Assembly: GCF_002362315.1 (NCBI RefSeq)
Contig: NZ_MTZV01000004.1
Location: forward strand, 1,488,001 to 1,552,000
From: Paraburkholderia acidicola
GTDB taxonomy: Bacteria > Pseudomonadota > Gammaproteobacteria > Burkholderiales > Burkholderiaceae
Direction: 5' to 3'
Length of the DNA: 64,000 nucleotides
Positions 47,777 through 58,385 of the stretch are shown here, in pieces. The notes below the pieces were generated by a model. It saw nothing but the letters and a program-made list of their open reading frames with translations. It was not told where the DNA came from and made no database searches. The position numbers and the translations under genes are program-made. The first letter of the stretch is position 1. Each line of letters begins with the position of its first letter.

Positions 47777-47827
47777 CATCTCACGCGTCGCCTTCACCAC
47801 ATCTACCTATCCGTATGAGGCCGTACG

Positions 47828-48796
47828 ATGACTACTGTGATTATCAACAACGGTTCCGACCAGGTTCAATACAACCCGGGCATGCAGTCCGATGCAGCGA
47901 GCAGAAACCAGAGCGCATTCCAGCAGGCGCTCGCCACCGTGCTCGGGGAAATCGAGCAGATGCTTCAGGGGGCGCCGCAGGCCGGTGGCAGCGCTCCGGC
48001 GTCGGGGCAGAATGGCGGCCAGCAGCTCAATGCGCAAAGCGCCTCGGGTGCCCTGGCGAGCTACATGGGCGCGAACAACGTGCAGTCGCTGAACCCGAAC
48101 CAGCTGTACGCGCTGGCGTATAACCCGCCAGCGAACGCGACGCCAACCGATTCGGCGGCGGCGAAGTTCATGCTGCAGAATCCGGGCGTGTTCAATCAGA
48201 TTGAAACGCATGACGTCGCGGGCTCGGACGGCATTGCGGGTGCGAACGATTTTCAGTGGGCCGCGCAGGGCGGTATGGGTGGCGCGGGCGGCACCGGTGG
48301 AACAAACGGAGCGCCTGGTGGTGGCTCGAATACCGGTTCACCCTCGCAGGCGTCTAACTTCGGTGGCGGCTTCAATGGCGGATTCAGCAATACGATCCCG
48401 CTGGGGCACGGTCCGGTGGTGCAGCCGTACCAGAACGGTGGATCGCAGAACTACGGCGGTCAGCAGAACTACGGTGGCCAGCAGAACACCGGTGGTCAGC
48501 AGTTCAATGCACAAAGCGCGTCGGGTGCGCTGGCAAGCTACATGAGCGCAAACAACACACCGCCGATGGACCCGAACGCGCTGTACCAGCTCGCGTACAA
48601 CCCGCCGGCGAATGCGACGCCAACCGATTCGGGTGCCGCGAAGTGGATGTTGCAGAACCCAAGCGTGTACAACCAGATCGAGACGCACGATGTTGCGGGT
48701 TCGGATGGCATCGCCGGCGTGAACGACTTCCAGTGGGCCGCACAAGGTGGCATGGGACAGGGCGGCTCAAATACGAATGCGAATGCACTGAGCTAA
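47828..48796 (+). CDS. Harpin-like secreted protein with duplicated domain
   Basis: A 322-residue Gly/Gln/Asn-rich, cysteine-free protein with no Sec signal. Residues ~27-45 are an amphipathic stretch (QSAFQQALATVLGEIEQML). A domain of about 85 residues then occurs twice (about 65-152 and 226-313). Each copy reads NAQSASGALASYM, NPPANATPTDS, AAKFMLQNP or AAKWMLQNP, then IETHDVAGSDGIAG and NDFQWAAQGGMG. The DGIAG segment is EF-hand-like. A Gly/Asn/Gln linker joins the copies. The PIP promoter supports type III secretion. The exact function is unknown. Confidence 0.8.
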   Translation: MTTVIINNGSDQVQYNPGMQSDAASRNQSAFQQALATVLGEIEQMLQGAPQAGGSAPASGQNGGQQLNAQSASGALASYMGANNVQSLNPNQLYALAYNPPANATPTDSAAAKFMLQNPGVFNQIETHDVAGSDGIAGANDFQWAAQGGMGGAGGTGGTNGAPGGGSNTGSPSQASNFGGGFNGGFSNTIPLGHGPVVQPYQNGGSQNYGGQQNYGGQQNTGGQQFNAQSASGALASYMSANNTPPMDPNALYQLAYNPPANATPTDSGAAKWMLQNPSVYNQIETHDVAGSDGIAGVNDFQWAAQGGMGQGGSNTNANALS

Positions 48797-48858
48797 ACCT
48801 GTTAGCGGACGGTGCCAGGGATAGACCTGCACCGTTCGCCGCAGCATACGGTTACGTC

Positions 48859-48894
48859 GAAGGCCACATGCGGAAGGAAGCGCATGTGGCCTTC
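48859..48894 (+). terminator. Hairpin after the harpin-like gene
   Basis: Perfect 14-bp stem (48859-48872 with 48881-48894) and an 8-base loop. There is no strong T-run, but the stem is long and GC-rich. Confidence 0.65.
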
Positions 48895-48936
48895 GTCATC
48901 ACACCCAGGGCAGGAACTGCCCCAGGCCCCAGGCAT

Positions 48937-49845
48937 TCAATCCACCACCAGAACCTCGCGCGCAGCTTCGGAAGCACCTTCAGCCGCCTCTGCCAGCAGG
49001 TTGAGCTGAATGGACTTCGCCACCTGGATGCCATGCGCAAACGAGGTCGTCACGCAGGGATGCCAATAGTTCGTCACTTCACCCGCTGCATAGATGCGCG
49101 GCAATGAAGGGATCGCGCCTTGCTGGTCGACATCGATGCAGCCTGATCGCAGAGGAACATCGAGGCCTCCAGGGATACAGGCGTCGAAGCCGAACTGAAC
49201 GCCGAGCACGTCATAGGGAATGCCGTTGACGGTCATGCTGCTTTGATCGGCCTTGAAAGGTCCGACGTGAACATGTCGTGCAGGAATCAGGCGCTGCAAC
49301 AGCAACTGCGCATTCGGCCGACGACGGCAATACATGTCCACACTGGCAGCCCCTCGGCGCAGCACCGAACTCGCCTGCTCGAACGCATTGTCGCCGCCCC
49401 CAAGAATGGCTACCCGCCGGCCCTCAACCGAAACCCGCTCCATCGATATGCCGGGCCCAATCGCGACACAATCCGATTCCACGAACCCTGCGCTACGCGG
49501 TTTCGAGCCAGTTGCAATCACGACATAGCGTGCGCGGAACGTCCGGGTGCCGTTCGAGACTTCCCAGACAGCAGACGCGTCCACATGACGAAACGAGGTC
49601 ACCCTGAATCCGAGGATGTGCGGCACCGAGGCGGCGCGCAACTGTTCTTGCAGAAGCCCGGCGACCTCTTGTCCGGACTTGCCGAGCAAGCCCGGTATCC
49701 ACCTGTTCGAATACGGACTGCGCAACTGCAATCCGCCGACAGCGGGGCCGGCCTCGAGCAACATCACGCGCAGCCCGAGTTGATGCAACCACAACGCACT
49801 GGCTGCGCCCGCGGGGCCGCCACCAATCACCACGACGTCTTCCAT
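48937..49845 (-). CDS. FAD/NAD(P)-dependent pyridine nucleotide oxidoreductase
   Basis: A 302-residue flavoprotein with two Rossmann folds. The FAD site is VVVIGGGPAGAASALWL and the NAD(P) site is VAILGGGDNAFEQAS. The closing FAD segment is IYAAGEVTNYWHPCVTTSFAHG. It resembles thioredoxin reductase in size but lacks the CxxC redox pair, so it may be a ferredoxin/flavodoxin-NADP reductase-type enzyme. The partner is unknown. No neighbours suggest a pathway. Confidence 0.8.
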   Translation of the reverse strand: MEDVVVIGGGPAGAASALWLHQLGLRVMLLEAGPAVGGLQLRSPYSNRWIPGLLGKSGQEVAGLLQEQLRAASVPHILGFRVTSFRHVDASAVWEVSNGTRTFRARYVVIATGSKPRSAGFVESDCVAIGPGISMERVSVEGRRVAILGGGDNAFEQASSVLRRGAASVDMYCRRRPNAQLLLQRLIPARHVHVGPFKADQSSMTVNGIPYDVLGVQFGFDACIPGGLDVPLRSGCIDVDQQGAIPSLPRIYAAGEVTNYWHPCVTTSFAHGIQVAKSIQLNLLAEAAEGASEAAREVLVVD

Positions 49846-49957
49846 CGTTTCGTTCCTCGCCAGAAAGCAGAAGCGGCGAGTCCGGATGGGTCGCCCGATA
49901 GCCCATCGTAGGGACTACGGGGTCGCGACGTCGGTGCATATGCGAACGGCGGACTGG

Positions 49958-50941
49958 TTACGCGAACGGCATCGCATCGATCGCCTGCGTAGCGTCCACG
50001 TAGTGCATTTCCGCCGATTCCCCCATCAGCAGCGGCCGGTTAGCCTCGGCGGCGGCGCGCAGATAGTCCCACAGCGACGTGACCCGGCGCAGCTTGCGCA
50101 GATCCTCGCGGCTGCACAGCCAGAAGCGCCGGGTCACGACCACTTCGTCGGGCAGCACCTGGACCAGCGCGGGGTTCGGTCCAGCCATGAAACACGGCAG
50201 AATCGCGAGCGCGTTGCCCTGCAACGTCGCGTGGTATTGCGCGATCACACTGGTGCTGCACAAATTCGCCGTCACGTTCGGCACCGCGCGGTTCAAATAG
50301 AGCAACTCATGGCTGAACGCGAGATCCTCGACGTAATCGATGAACGCGTGCTGCCGCAGATCGGCGACGGTGCGGATCGGTGCGTGACGTTTCAGATAAT
50401 CGGCGGTGCCGTACAGCTTGAGCCGGTAGTCGCACAGCCGCGTGTAGACATACTGGCCGCGCTTGGGCCGCTCCAGCGTGATCGCCAGATCGGCTTCGCG
50501 CTTGGACAGACTCACGAAGTGCGGCACCGGCAGCAGATCGATCGATACGTCCGGATGACTGCCGCTAAAGCGCGCGAGCTGCGGCGCCAGAAAAAAGCAC
50601 CCAAAGCCTTCCGTCGATCCGATCCGCACATGCCCCGTCAGTGACTGCGTACTGCCCGCCAGTTGTTCGCTTGCCGAATGCACGGTTGTTTCGACGGCGT
50701 CCGCGTAGCTGAGCAGACGCTGGCCCTCGGCGGTCAGCACGAAGCCGCCGGTGCGCGACTTGTCGAACAGGACCGTGCCGAGAGCCGTCTCGAGTTCCCG
50801 CACGCGGCGCGCCACGGTGGTGTGATCGACGCCGAGCCGCTTCGCGGCGCCGCTGGCGCGCTGCGTGCGCGCCACTTCGAGGAAGTAGCGCAGATCGTCC
50901 CAGTTCAGGTTCTGTGGCAGCCGGCTTGTGTTTTTTTGCAT
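49958..50941 (-). CDS. LysR-family regulator, probable mms regulator
   Basis: A 327-residue LysR regulator. The helix-turn-helix is in LRYFLEVARTQRASGAAKRLGVDHTTVARRV. The effector domain starts at GHVRIGSTEGFG. It is divergent from the transporter-mmsA-mmsB genes. The start MQKNTSRLPQ at 50941 is chosen; a longer reading would run into the shared promoter. Confidence 0.9.
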   Translation of the reverse strand: MQKNTSRLPQNLNWDDLRYFLEVARTQRASGAAKRLGVDHTTVARRVRELETALGTVLFDKSRTGGFVLTAEGQRLLSYADAVETTVHSASEQLAGSTQSLTGHVRIGSTEGFGCFFLAPQLARFSGSHPDVSIDLLPVPHFVSLSKREADLAITLERPKRGQYVYTRLCDYRLKLYGTADYLKRHAPIRTVADLRQHAFIDYVEDLAFSHELLYLNRAVPNVTANLCSTSVIAQYHATLQGNALAILPCFMAGPNPALVQVLPDEVVVTRRFWLCSREDLRKLRRVTSLWDYLRAAAEANRPLLMGESAEMHYVDATQAIDAMPFA

Positions 50942-50978
50942 ATCGGATGGGCTTTTTCGCGTATTCCCTGTGAATATT

Positions 50979-50994
50979 CGAGTAACTATACTCG
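50979..50994. promoter_or_regulatory. Inverted repeat in LysR-MFS intergenic region
   Basis: CGAGTA-ACTA-TACTCG, a perfect dyad midway between the divergent LysR and MFS genes. Likely LysR operator. Confidence 0.55.
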
Positions 50995-51070
50995 TCCGTA
51001 TGCTGCCGCAATACCGGTGGCGTGAGCCGTGCGCGGCTGGCGACATAAAAACAATCGGAGACAACACCGC

Positions 51071-52384
51071 ATGCAGATACCTTCAACGCCCGATGGACTG
51101 GCCTCGACGAGGCAGCCGCCCAGGCGCGCCCGCGACTACATCTTCGCGGGCTGGGCCAGCATGGCCGGCACGACCATCGAGTGGTACGACTTCTTCCTCT
51201 ACGGCACAGCCGCGGCGCTGGTATTCAACAAGATCTTCTTTCCGACGCTCGACCCGGTGCTCGGCACGCTCGCGGCGTTCGCGACCTACGGTGTCGGTTT
51301 TATCGGGCGGCCGATGGGCGGCATCGTGTTCGGCCATTTCGGCGATCGCATCGGACGCAAATCGATGTTGCTCGTCACGCTGCTGCTGATGGGTATTCCG
51401 AGCATCGTGATCGGACTGATTCCGCCTTATCAAAGCATCGGGTACGGCGCGGCAGCGCTGCTCGTGACGATGCGGTTTCTGCAAGGGATGGCCGTTGGCG
51501 GCGAGTGGGGCGGCGCGGTGTTGATGGCCGTCGAGCACGCGCCTCCGGGCAGAAAAGGTTTCTTCGGCAGTCTCCCGCAGACGGGCGTCGGTTTCGGCTT
51601 GATTCTGTCGTCGCTGGCGATGGCGGCCGTGACGCGCCTGCCCGAAGCGCAACTGCTCGCGTGGGGCTGGCGCATTCCGTTTCTCGCCAGCATCGTGCTG
51701 GTCGTGATCGGCTGGGTGATTCGCGTGAGCGTGCCGGAATCGCCGGACTTCGAGCGTGTGAAAGCGGCCGGTGCGCCGGTGAAGGCACCGGTGCTCGCTG
51801 CATTGCGACGCCAGCCGCGCGAACTCTTGATCATCCTCGGTGCGCGAACCGCCGAGAACACCTGGTTCTATCTGGTGGTGGCGTTCGCGCTTGCGTACGC
51901 AGCCAATCAGTTGAAGATTCCCAGAGCCGACATCCTGCATGCGATTACCGCGGGCGCCGTGCTGTCGCTGTTCACGATGCCGTTCTGCGGCTGGTTGAGC
52001 GACCAGATCGGTCAGCGCAGGTTGTTCCTGATCGGCCTCGTCATCATGTGTCTGTTCGCGGCGCCGTTCTTTGCGATGCTCGGCACGCGGAATCCGGCGA
52101 TGGTGTGGTGGGCGATGGTGCTCGGCACCGGTGTCGTGTTCCCGATTCTGTATGCGCCGGAATCTCAGCTGTTCGCCGCGCAGTTTCCCGCCGAGATCCG
52201 CTACAGCGGCATCTCGTTGTCGGTTCAACTGGCAGGCGTACTGGGCGGTGGCGTTGCACCGATGATCGCGACGGCGTTGCTCGTCGCGGGCGGCGGCAGT
52301 CCGCATTACGTCGTGGTCTACATGGTTGCACTAGGTATCGTCGCGCTGGGTTGTACGCTCATGATGCGTACACATGCCAGCTAA
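51071..52384 (+). CDS. MFS transporter, metabolite:H+ symporter type
   Basis: A 437-residue, 12-TM major facilitator of the MHS group (relatives carry shikimate, citrate, ketoglutarate or similar acids). Signature segments are GTTIEWYDFFLYG, then GFIGRPMGGIVFGHFGDRIGRK and RFLQGMAVGGEWGGAVLM. It precedes mmsA by 27 bp, so it probably imports a substrate of valine/isobutyrate degradation (inference). Confidence 0.9.
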   Translation: MQIPSTPDGLASTRQPPRRARDYIFAGWASMAGTTIEWYDFFLYGTAAALVFNKIFFPTLDPVLGTLAAFATYGVGFIGRPMGGIVFGHFGDRIGRKSMLLVTLLLMGIPSIVIGLIPPYQSIGYGAAALLVTMRFLQGMAVGGEWGGAVLMAVEHAPPGRKGFFGSLPQTGVGFGLILSSLAMAAVTRLPEAQLLAWGWRIPFLASIVLVVIGWVIRVSVPESPDFERVKAAGAPVKAPVLAALRRQPRELLIILGARTAENTWFYLVVAFALAYAANQLKIPRADILHAITAGAVLSLFTMPFCGWLSDQIGQRRLFLIGLVIMCLFAAPFFAMLGTRNPAMVWWAMVLGTGVVFPILYAPESQLFAAQFPAEIRYSGISLSVQLAGVLGGGVAPMIATALLVAGGGSPHYVVVYMVALGIVALGCTLMMRTHAS

Positions 52385-52411
52385 CCCGTTTTGTTCCGGA
52401 AGAGAGAGTCA

Positions 52412-53941
<1,530 letters not shown>

Positions 53942-53964
53942 GCGGCATAACGGGAGATAGCACT

Positions 53965-54858
53965 ATGAAGATCGGTTTCATCGGACTGGGCAACATGGGC
54001 GCGCCGATGGCGCACAACCTGCTGAAAGCGGGTCACGCGGTCAATGTGTTCGATCTGAACGTACAGGCTGTGCAGGCGCTCGTCGATGCGGGCGCGAAAG
54101 CTGCGGCATCACCGAAGGCGGCGGTGACCGATGCCGAATGCGTGATCACGATGCTGCCCGCGGCCGCGCACGTGCGCAGCGTGCTTACCGCTGCCGACGG
54201 TGTACTGGCCGGCATCGCGAAGGGCGTGACGATCGTCGATTCGAGCACCATCGATCCAGCAAGCGTCAAGGCATTTGCCGAACTGGCCGCGCAGCAGGGC
54301 AACGCGTTTGTCGATGCGCCGGTGTCGGGCGGCACGGGCGGCGCGGCAGCGGGCACGCTCACGTTTATGGTGGGCGGTAGCGCGGAGGCTTATGAGCAGG
54401 TCAAGCCGGTGCTGTCGTCGATGGGCAAGAACATTGTTCATTGCGGCGACACCGGGACCGGCCAGGTCGCGAAGATCTGCAACAACCTCGTGCTTGGTAT
54501 CACGATGGCGGGGGTTGCCGAAGCGATGTCGTTGGGTGAGGCGCTGGGTATCGATCCGAATGTGCTTGGCGGCATCATCAATACGTCGACGGGGCGATGC
54601 TGGAGTTCGGATACGTATAACCCGTTTCCGGGTGTGATCGCGACGGCGCCTTCGTCGCGCGGTTATACCGGTGGGTTTGGTACGGATCTGATGCTGAAGG
54701 ATCTGGGGCTTGCTACCGATGCTGCGAAGCTTGCGCGTCAGCCGGTTTATCTGGGGGCGCTCGCGCAGCAGCTGTATCAGACGATGAGTACGAAGGGGGC
54801 GGGGCGGCTTGATTTTTCGGCGGTGATCAAGCTTTATCGGCGGGATGGTGAGGTGTAA
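53965..54858 (+). CDS. mmsB: 3-Hydroxyisobutyrate dehydrogenase
   Basis: NAD-dependent oxidation of 3-hydroxyisobutyrate to methylmalonate semialdehyde. The 297 residues start MKIGFIGLGNMGAPMAHNL with the GLGNMG dinucleotide fold at 7-12. The substrate loop DAPVSGGTGGA and the catalytic Lys in GQVAKICNN are typical. GGGAG precedes the ATG at 53965, 23 bp after mmsA. Confidence 0.96.
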   Translation: MKIGFIGLGNMGAPMAHNLLKAGHAVNVFDLNVQAVQALVDAGAKAAASPKAAVTDAECVITMLPAAAHVRSVLTAADGVLAGIAKGVTIVDSSTIDPASVKAFAELAAQQGNAFVDAPVSGGTGGAAAGTLTFMVGGSAEAYEQVKPVLSSMGKNIVHCGDTGTGQVAKICNNLVLGITMAGVAEAMSLGEALGIDPNVLGGIINTSTGRCWSSDTYNPFPGVIATAPSSRGYTGGFGTDLMLKDLGLATDAAKLARQPVYLGALAQQLYQTMSTKGAGRLDFSAVIKLYRRDGEV

Positions 54859-55000
54859 CGCGCGGGTAGGTGTGCAGGATTGGCTGCGGTCGGGCGCTGT
54901 ATCGGGCGCCTGGCTGTGGGCGTGTTCTCATTGGCGCGGTTGGAGTCGATAGTTGGTCGCAAGCTAGCGGCTTGCTCGTCGGCCATCGGCAACGGGTAAG

Positions 55001-55030
55001 GTTCGGCCATGAACAGTCCTTCGAGACGGC
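55001..55030 (+). repeat. Dispersed repeat copy 3 (short)
   Basis: Only the GTTCGGCCATGAAC...CCTTCGAGAC end of the element is recognisable, upstream of the GNAT gene. Confidence 0.4.
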
Positions 55031-55097
55031 GTCTCAGGTTGTTGACGATCGTTGTAACGTCGGGCTACTACTAGCGCTGGAAAATTGCGAGCAGCTT

Positions 55098-55517
55098 ATG
55101 GCCGAAAATTCAGGTGGATGGTCGCTTCATCGAAACAAACTTATTACAGCGTCGGAATACTCTTCGCTGATGTCTTCAGCGGGATGGGGCTCTGACTATC
55201 CGGAGCCCAAGGTTCGCAAGTCGCTTGAGGCTTACCCATTCGTTGCGCATGCACGATCCGATACGGGGCAACTGTGGGGATACGTGAGCGCATTTAGCGA
55301 CGGGACGTTCACCACGATGCTTGGCGAGTTGGTGGTGCACGCGGACGCGCGACGATTGGGTATCGGGCGCGCTCTGCTCAATATGGTTGAGCAGGAGTTC
55401 CACGGCGTTCCCGTTTACGTAAAGCCTCTTGGGGAGGCAAAGCACTTCTTTATTGCCTGCGGTTATCGCCAGCCTGCTACTGAGATGGTGGTTCTTTATC
55501 ACCGGAACGGTACGTAG
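55098..55517 (+). CDS. GNAT acetyltransferase
   Basis: A 139-residue GNAT protein. The acetyl-CoA loop is VHADARRLGIGRALLNMVE, after TMLGELVVH. The end (AKHFFIACGYRQPATEMVVLYHRN) is typical. The start at 55098 (MAENSGGW) is preferred, since upstream sequence lacks similarity and contains repeat material. Substrate is unknown. Confidence 0.75.
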   Translation: MAENSGGWSLHRNKLITASEYSSLMSSAGWGSDYPEPKVRKSLEAYPFVAHARSDTGQLWGYVSAFSDGTFTTMLGELVVHADARRLGIGRALLNMVEQEFHGVPVYVKPLGEAKHFFIACGYRQPATEMVVLYHRNGT

Positions 55518-55572
55518 ACCAGGCAGATGTCGGTCAGTTACTCACCTAAACCACCAAAGTCATGAGGTAGAC

Positions 55573-56574
55573 ATGCCCGAAGGAATGTTCGACCCGTCTC
55601 AATTGGCAGTGCCACGAGTGAGCGAAGACAGGTTGATAGCATCGATGGTACGCATCATGCCAAAGACGATCCTGCAGATCGACATCGCGAACAGTCGCGA
55701 AGAAGCTGCTGCTCTCGCGCGAAATGAGTCATTGCCGGACGGGTCAGAATGCTGGCATCGTTATTTCACTCCTGACGACGTGAAGAAGGTGGACGATCCA
55801 GTATTTGCCATGGGAATGGTCCGGCACGAGTTCGCAAAACTCGTTCGACGCAATGCGGAGTGGCCAGCGCGAATTGAACTGGATGGCGGTGGAACTGGCT
55901 TCGCGATAACGTCGAACGGATACGTTCTGACGAACTATCACCTTGTCACTGCCGAAATAGCGAATTACCAGCGAGAGAGTGGCCTCAACGCAGTCGAGAC
56001 CCTTTGTAAATCACTCAAGGCTCAGATTGCCAGGCGAGCGGCGACCGGGGAGTGGGAGTGGCAGGAAGCGCGGGCATTATGGCTAGTATCCAATCCTCCA
56101 GAGGCAAGAGCGTTGTGCAAGACCGGTGAAAACACGGCCGAGCTGCGAGAAGACACCGCACTTCTCCGCATCGAGCCACCACCTGAGGCGTGTCTTGACC
56201 TCAGCGACCGGGGTATGCAGCCGGGTGAGGCCGTCTGGATGGCCGGGTTTCCAATTCGCAGCGCGCGCGCCAAGCAAAAGCTGAACGAACTCGGATATAC
56301 GGACGCTAACTGCTCACTCCGGGTATCGGCTGGTGAGGTTAGAGCGGTCGACGGCACCGACTACTTTACAACCGACGTCGACGGCTCGATGGGCAACAGT
56401 GGTTCCCCGGTCTTCGATTCAACTGGACAGGTAGTCGGAATGTTTTCGCGTGCTATCGGAGATGCTCCCCGGAATGCATTTGAATACGGCTACACCGAGC
56501 GTGTTCATGTCACGACGCGACTTGCCACAGCGGGGCTCGATCTTTCCGGAATCTTGAGTCGGCAAGATCAATAG
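55573..56574 (+). CDS. Trypsin-like serine protease domain protein
   Basis: A 333-residue protein with a V8/DegP-like trypsin fold. The catalytic triad is visible: His in YVLTNYHLV, Asp in REDTALLRI, and Ser in GSMGNSGSPVF. The N-terminal 100 residues are helical and specific to this protein (IANSREEAAALARNESLPDG). There is no signal peptide, so it probably acts in the cytoplasm. GAGGT precedes the ATG. Stand-alone cytoplasmic trypsin-like proteases often sit in conflict or signalling modules, but nothing nearby confirms that. Confidence 0.82.
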   Translation: MPEGMFDPSQLAVPRVSEDRLIASMVRIMPKTILQIDIANSREEAAALARNESLPDGSECWHRYFTPDDVKKVDDPVFAMGMVRHEFAKLVRRNAEWPARIELDGGGTGFAITSNGYVLTNYHLVTAEIANYQRESGLNAVETLCKSLKAQIARRAATGEWEWQEARALWLVSNPPEARALCKTGENTAELREDTALLRIEPPPEACLDLSDRGMQPGEAVWMAGFPIRSARAKQKLNELGYTDANCSLRVSAGEVRAVDGTDYFTTDVDGSMGNSGSPVFDSTGQVVGMFSRAIGDAPRNAFEYGYTERVHVTTRLATAGLDLSGILSRQDQ

Positions 56575-56683
56575 CAACGCGGGCAGGTGAGTAACCAGAC
56601 GTCGATAAATTGCGCTGCGGCGTCTCAGTGTGTTGGTGCTTAGAGGACCGCGACCGTCTGATGCGAGGTAGCCAATCAAAGCT

Positions 56684-56778
56684 TGAACGGCCGCTTTCGG
56701 AAGACTCGAAAGGCAGTTGCGGGTCGAACCGGGCCGGCTGCGTCGGGTAGATGTCGGCCATGAAGGAACGTTCGACGT
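56684..56778 (+). repeat. Dispersed repeat copy 4
   Basis: Contains GAACGGCCGCTTTCGG, GGGTCGAACCGGGCCGGCTG, CGTCGGGTAGATGTCGGCCA and GTTCGACG in the common order. It lies in the 294-bp gap between the protease gene and the next small gene. Confidence 0.65.
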
Positions 56779-56868
56779 GTCAGGAGAGATCGTTCACAGT
56801 TGTTTGTCCAACACCGGGATGACGCTACGCGTCTCGCTAGAAAAGCGAAACGCTTCAGGAGGAAAATC

Positions 56869-57066
56869 ATGGAGGTCGCTTGGGGACCATGCTGCTTTTG
56901 CGGGCAGTCAATTGAGAAAACCGACGCCGATCCTTGCGAGGTGCGCGTGACAACTTCGGCGGGCGGCAAACATTGGCAAATCTGGCATTGTCATGGACGA
57001 TGTTTCCGGGATCGTCTCGCTGTTCTTCCAGGAAACGAAGGGTTCTTCGACCCTGCGCATTTCTAA
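56869..57066 (+). CDS. Small zinc-finger-like protein
   Basis: A 65-residue product starting MEVAWGPCCFCGQSIEKT, with CxxC (CFCG) and later WHCHGRCF giving a plausible Cys/His zinc site. A strong AGGAGG lies seven bases before the ATG. Family unknown. Confidence 0.6.
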   Translation: MEVAWGPCCFCGQSIEKTDADPCEVRVTTSAGGKHWQIWHCHGRCFRDRLAVLPGNEGFFDPAHF

Positions 57067-57253
57067 GAGCAGGCCTTTGTGGCGAGCGCTATGGCGAATG
57101 AACGTTTCGGGAAGCTGTGTCCGTCTGCGATGGTTCAACTACGGTAGTTCGTCACGGAACCGGGTGCGCTGTGAGAGGTAATTGCAAATTGTGTCGACAA
57201 TGCTCGACGATCCGAGCGTTCCCGAACGCTTGTTGCAAACGGACGAGGAACCT

Positions 57254-57652
57254 ATGTCTGATGATGAGATGAAGGAAGTTGACTCCGAATCTGCAATCCT
57301 CCACTTCCTGAGTGAGACACATCGTCTACACGATTCGTGCATCACATCGGTAGAGTTCAATGACGGCCGCTTTGTTGATCAAAGCGGGAGCATGTATTGT
57401 GGCCTCGGCGACCAGGCCTCATTGACCCTGAGAATCGACAGTCAAATCGGGAAACCTCCTGCCCGGTTTAGATTGATGTTTACAGGCGTTTCTCGTTTTG
57501 ATTACAACCATGATTCAGCGACCGATGGTCTGATATTGTCGTGCGCAGTCTCAATCAACGAGGGACTGGTTCGCTTCGAATGCAACGAATGGGATAGCAA
57601 TCCTCGCCCACTGGTCCTCGCAAAGGCGTTTAAATACTGTTCTGTTGTCTAG
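57254..57652 (+). CDS. Hypothetical acidic protein
   Basis: A 132-residue soluble acidic protein (MSDDEMKEVDSESAILHFLSE...) with many hydrophobic strands in its second half. GAGGAACCT precedes the ATG at 57254. An upstream TTG is less likely. The composition is reminiscent of immunity proteins, but there is no partner toxin. Function unknown. Confidence 0.5.
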   Translation: MSDDEMKEVDSESAILHFLSETHRLHDSCITSVEFNDGRFVDQSGSMYCGLGDQASLTLRIDSQIGKPPARFRLMFTGVSRFDYNHDSATDGLILSCAVSINEGLVRFECNEWDSNPRPLVLAKAFKYCSVV

Positions 57653-57772
57653 TCGGTGCGACTGCTCAGGGGCGATCAGCGACGATCGTCGTTCGGCTCT
57701 GCCCCGCTAGGTGCCGCCATTCGACATGGTCTCCTGAATCGCTGACAACCCACCAATTCCAGATCGAATCCC

Positions 57773-58228
57773 ATGCGCAATCGTCCGTCGGCCAGGTTGC
57801 TGATCGTCACTCCAAAGCGACAAATACTGCTGTTCCGGTTTGCGCACAGGACTGGCGTGCTAGCGGGCAAGATCTACTGGGCAACGCCGGGCGGTGGTGT
57901 CGAGCAGGGTGAGACGTTCATGGACGCTGCGATACGAGAACTCCGCGAAGAAACTGGCATTCACGAGGCGCACGTATCCGGACCGGTCGACCGGCGCGAG
58001 GTGCCCTTACAGTTACCAGATGGTGAGCGCGTGCTCGCGGTCGAACAATACTTCGTCGTTAACACAGACACGGAATCCATTTCACGTGATGGTTGGACTG
58101 TAGACGAAATTGAAGTGATGGCGGACCACCGCTGGTGGAGCCGGGAAGAACTGTTCTCTACTACCGAGACTATCTATCCAGAGGGGCTAATCACGATGCT
58201 AGACGAGGCAGGGGTTTTCCGCGCATGA
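57773..58228 (+). CDS. Nudix hydrolase
   Basis: A 151-residue NUDIX-family pyrophosphohydrolase. The Nudix box runs from GGGVEQGETF at residue ~41 to REETGI at ~63 and matches Gx5Ex7REUxEExGU exactly. It also has LLIVTPKRQILLFRF and WWSREEL. It would hydrolyse a nucleoside diphosphate linked to an unknown group. Confidence 0.88.
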   Translation: MRNRPSARLLIVTPKRQILLFRFAHRTGVLAGKIYWATPGGGVEQGETFMDAAIRELREETGIHEAHVSGPVDRREVPLQLPDGERVLAVEQYFVVNTDTESISRDGWTVDEIEVMADHRWWSREELFSTTETIYPEGLITMLDEAGVFRA

Positions 58229-58262
58229 GCGGCAGCCTTGGTACAAACCGGAAGACGGTGAC

Positions 58263-58327
58263 GGGTCATTTGCCGGTGAACTCGGCCGGTTGCACGGGGA
58301 GGTAGTCGGCCATGAATGGACCGTCGA
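58263..58327 (+). repeat. Dispersed repeat copy 5
   Basis: Contains GGGTCATTTGCCGG, ACTCGGCCGGTTGC, GGTAGTCGGCCATGAATGG and CCGTCGAC in the common order. Confidence 0.6.
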
Positions 58328-58385
58328 CACATGATCCGAAATCGACAACAAATGTGCATCCAGGTTGACCGGGTCGGCATACACC

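Larger units (their letters stand above)
47490..47827. other. Divergent regulatory region between two T3SS cargo genes
   Basis: 338 bases without a gene. It contains a perfect PIP box and -10 for the plus-strand gene and an hrpII box on the minus strand for hrpK. Both genes therefore appear to answer to the same HrpB/HrpX-type activator. Confidence 0.7.

Noticed and set aside
48937..49845. Thioredoxin reductase
   Set aside because: No CxxC redox pair is present between or after the nucleotide motifs, so a different flavoprotein reductase is more likely.
51083..52306. 407-codon minus-strand frame opposite the MFS transporter
   Set aside because: Arg/His/Glu-rich antisense shadow. The plus strand encodes a clear 12-TM transporter.
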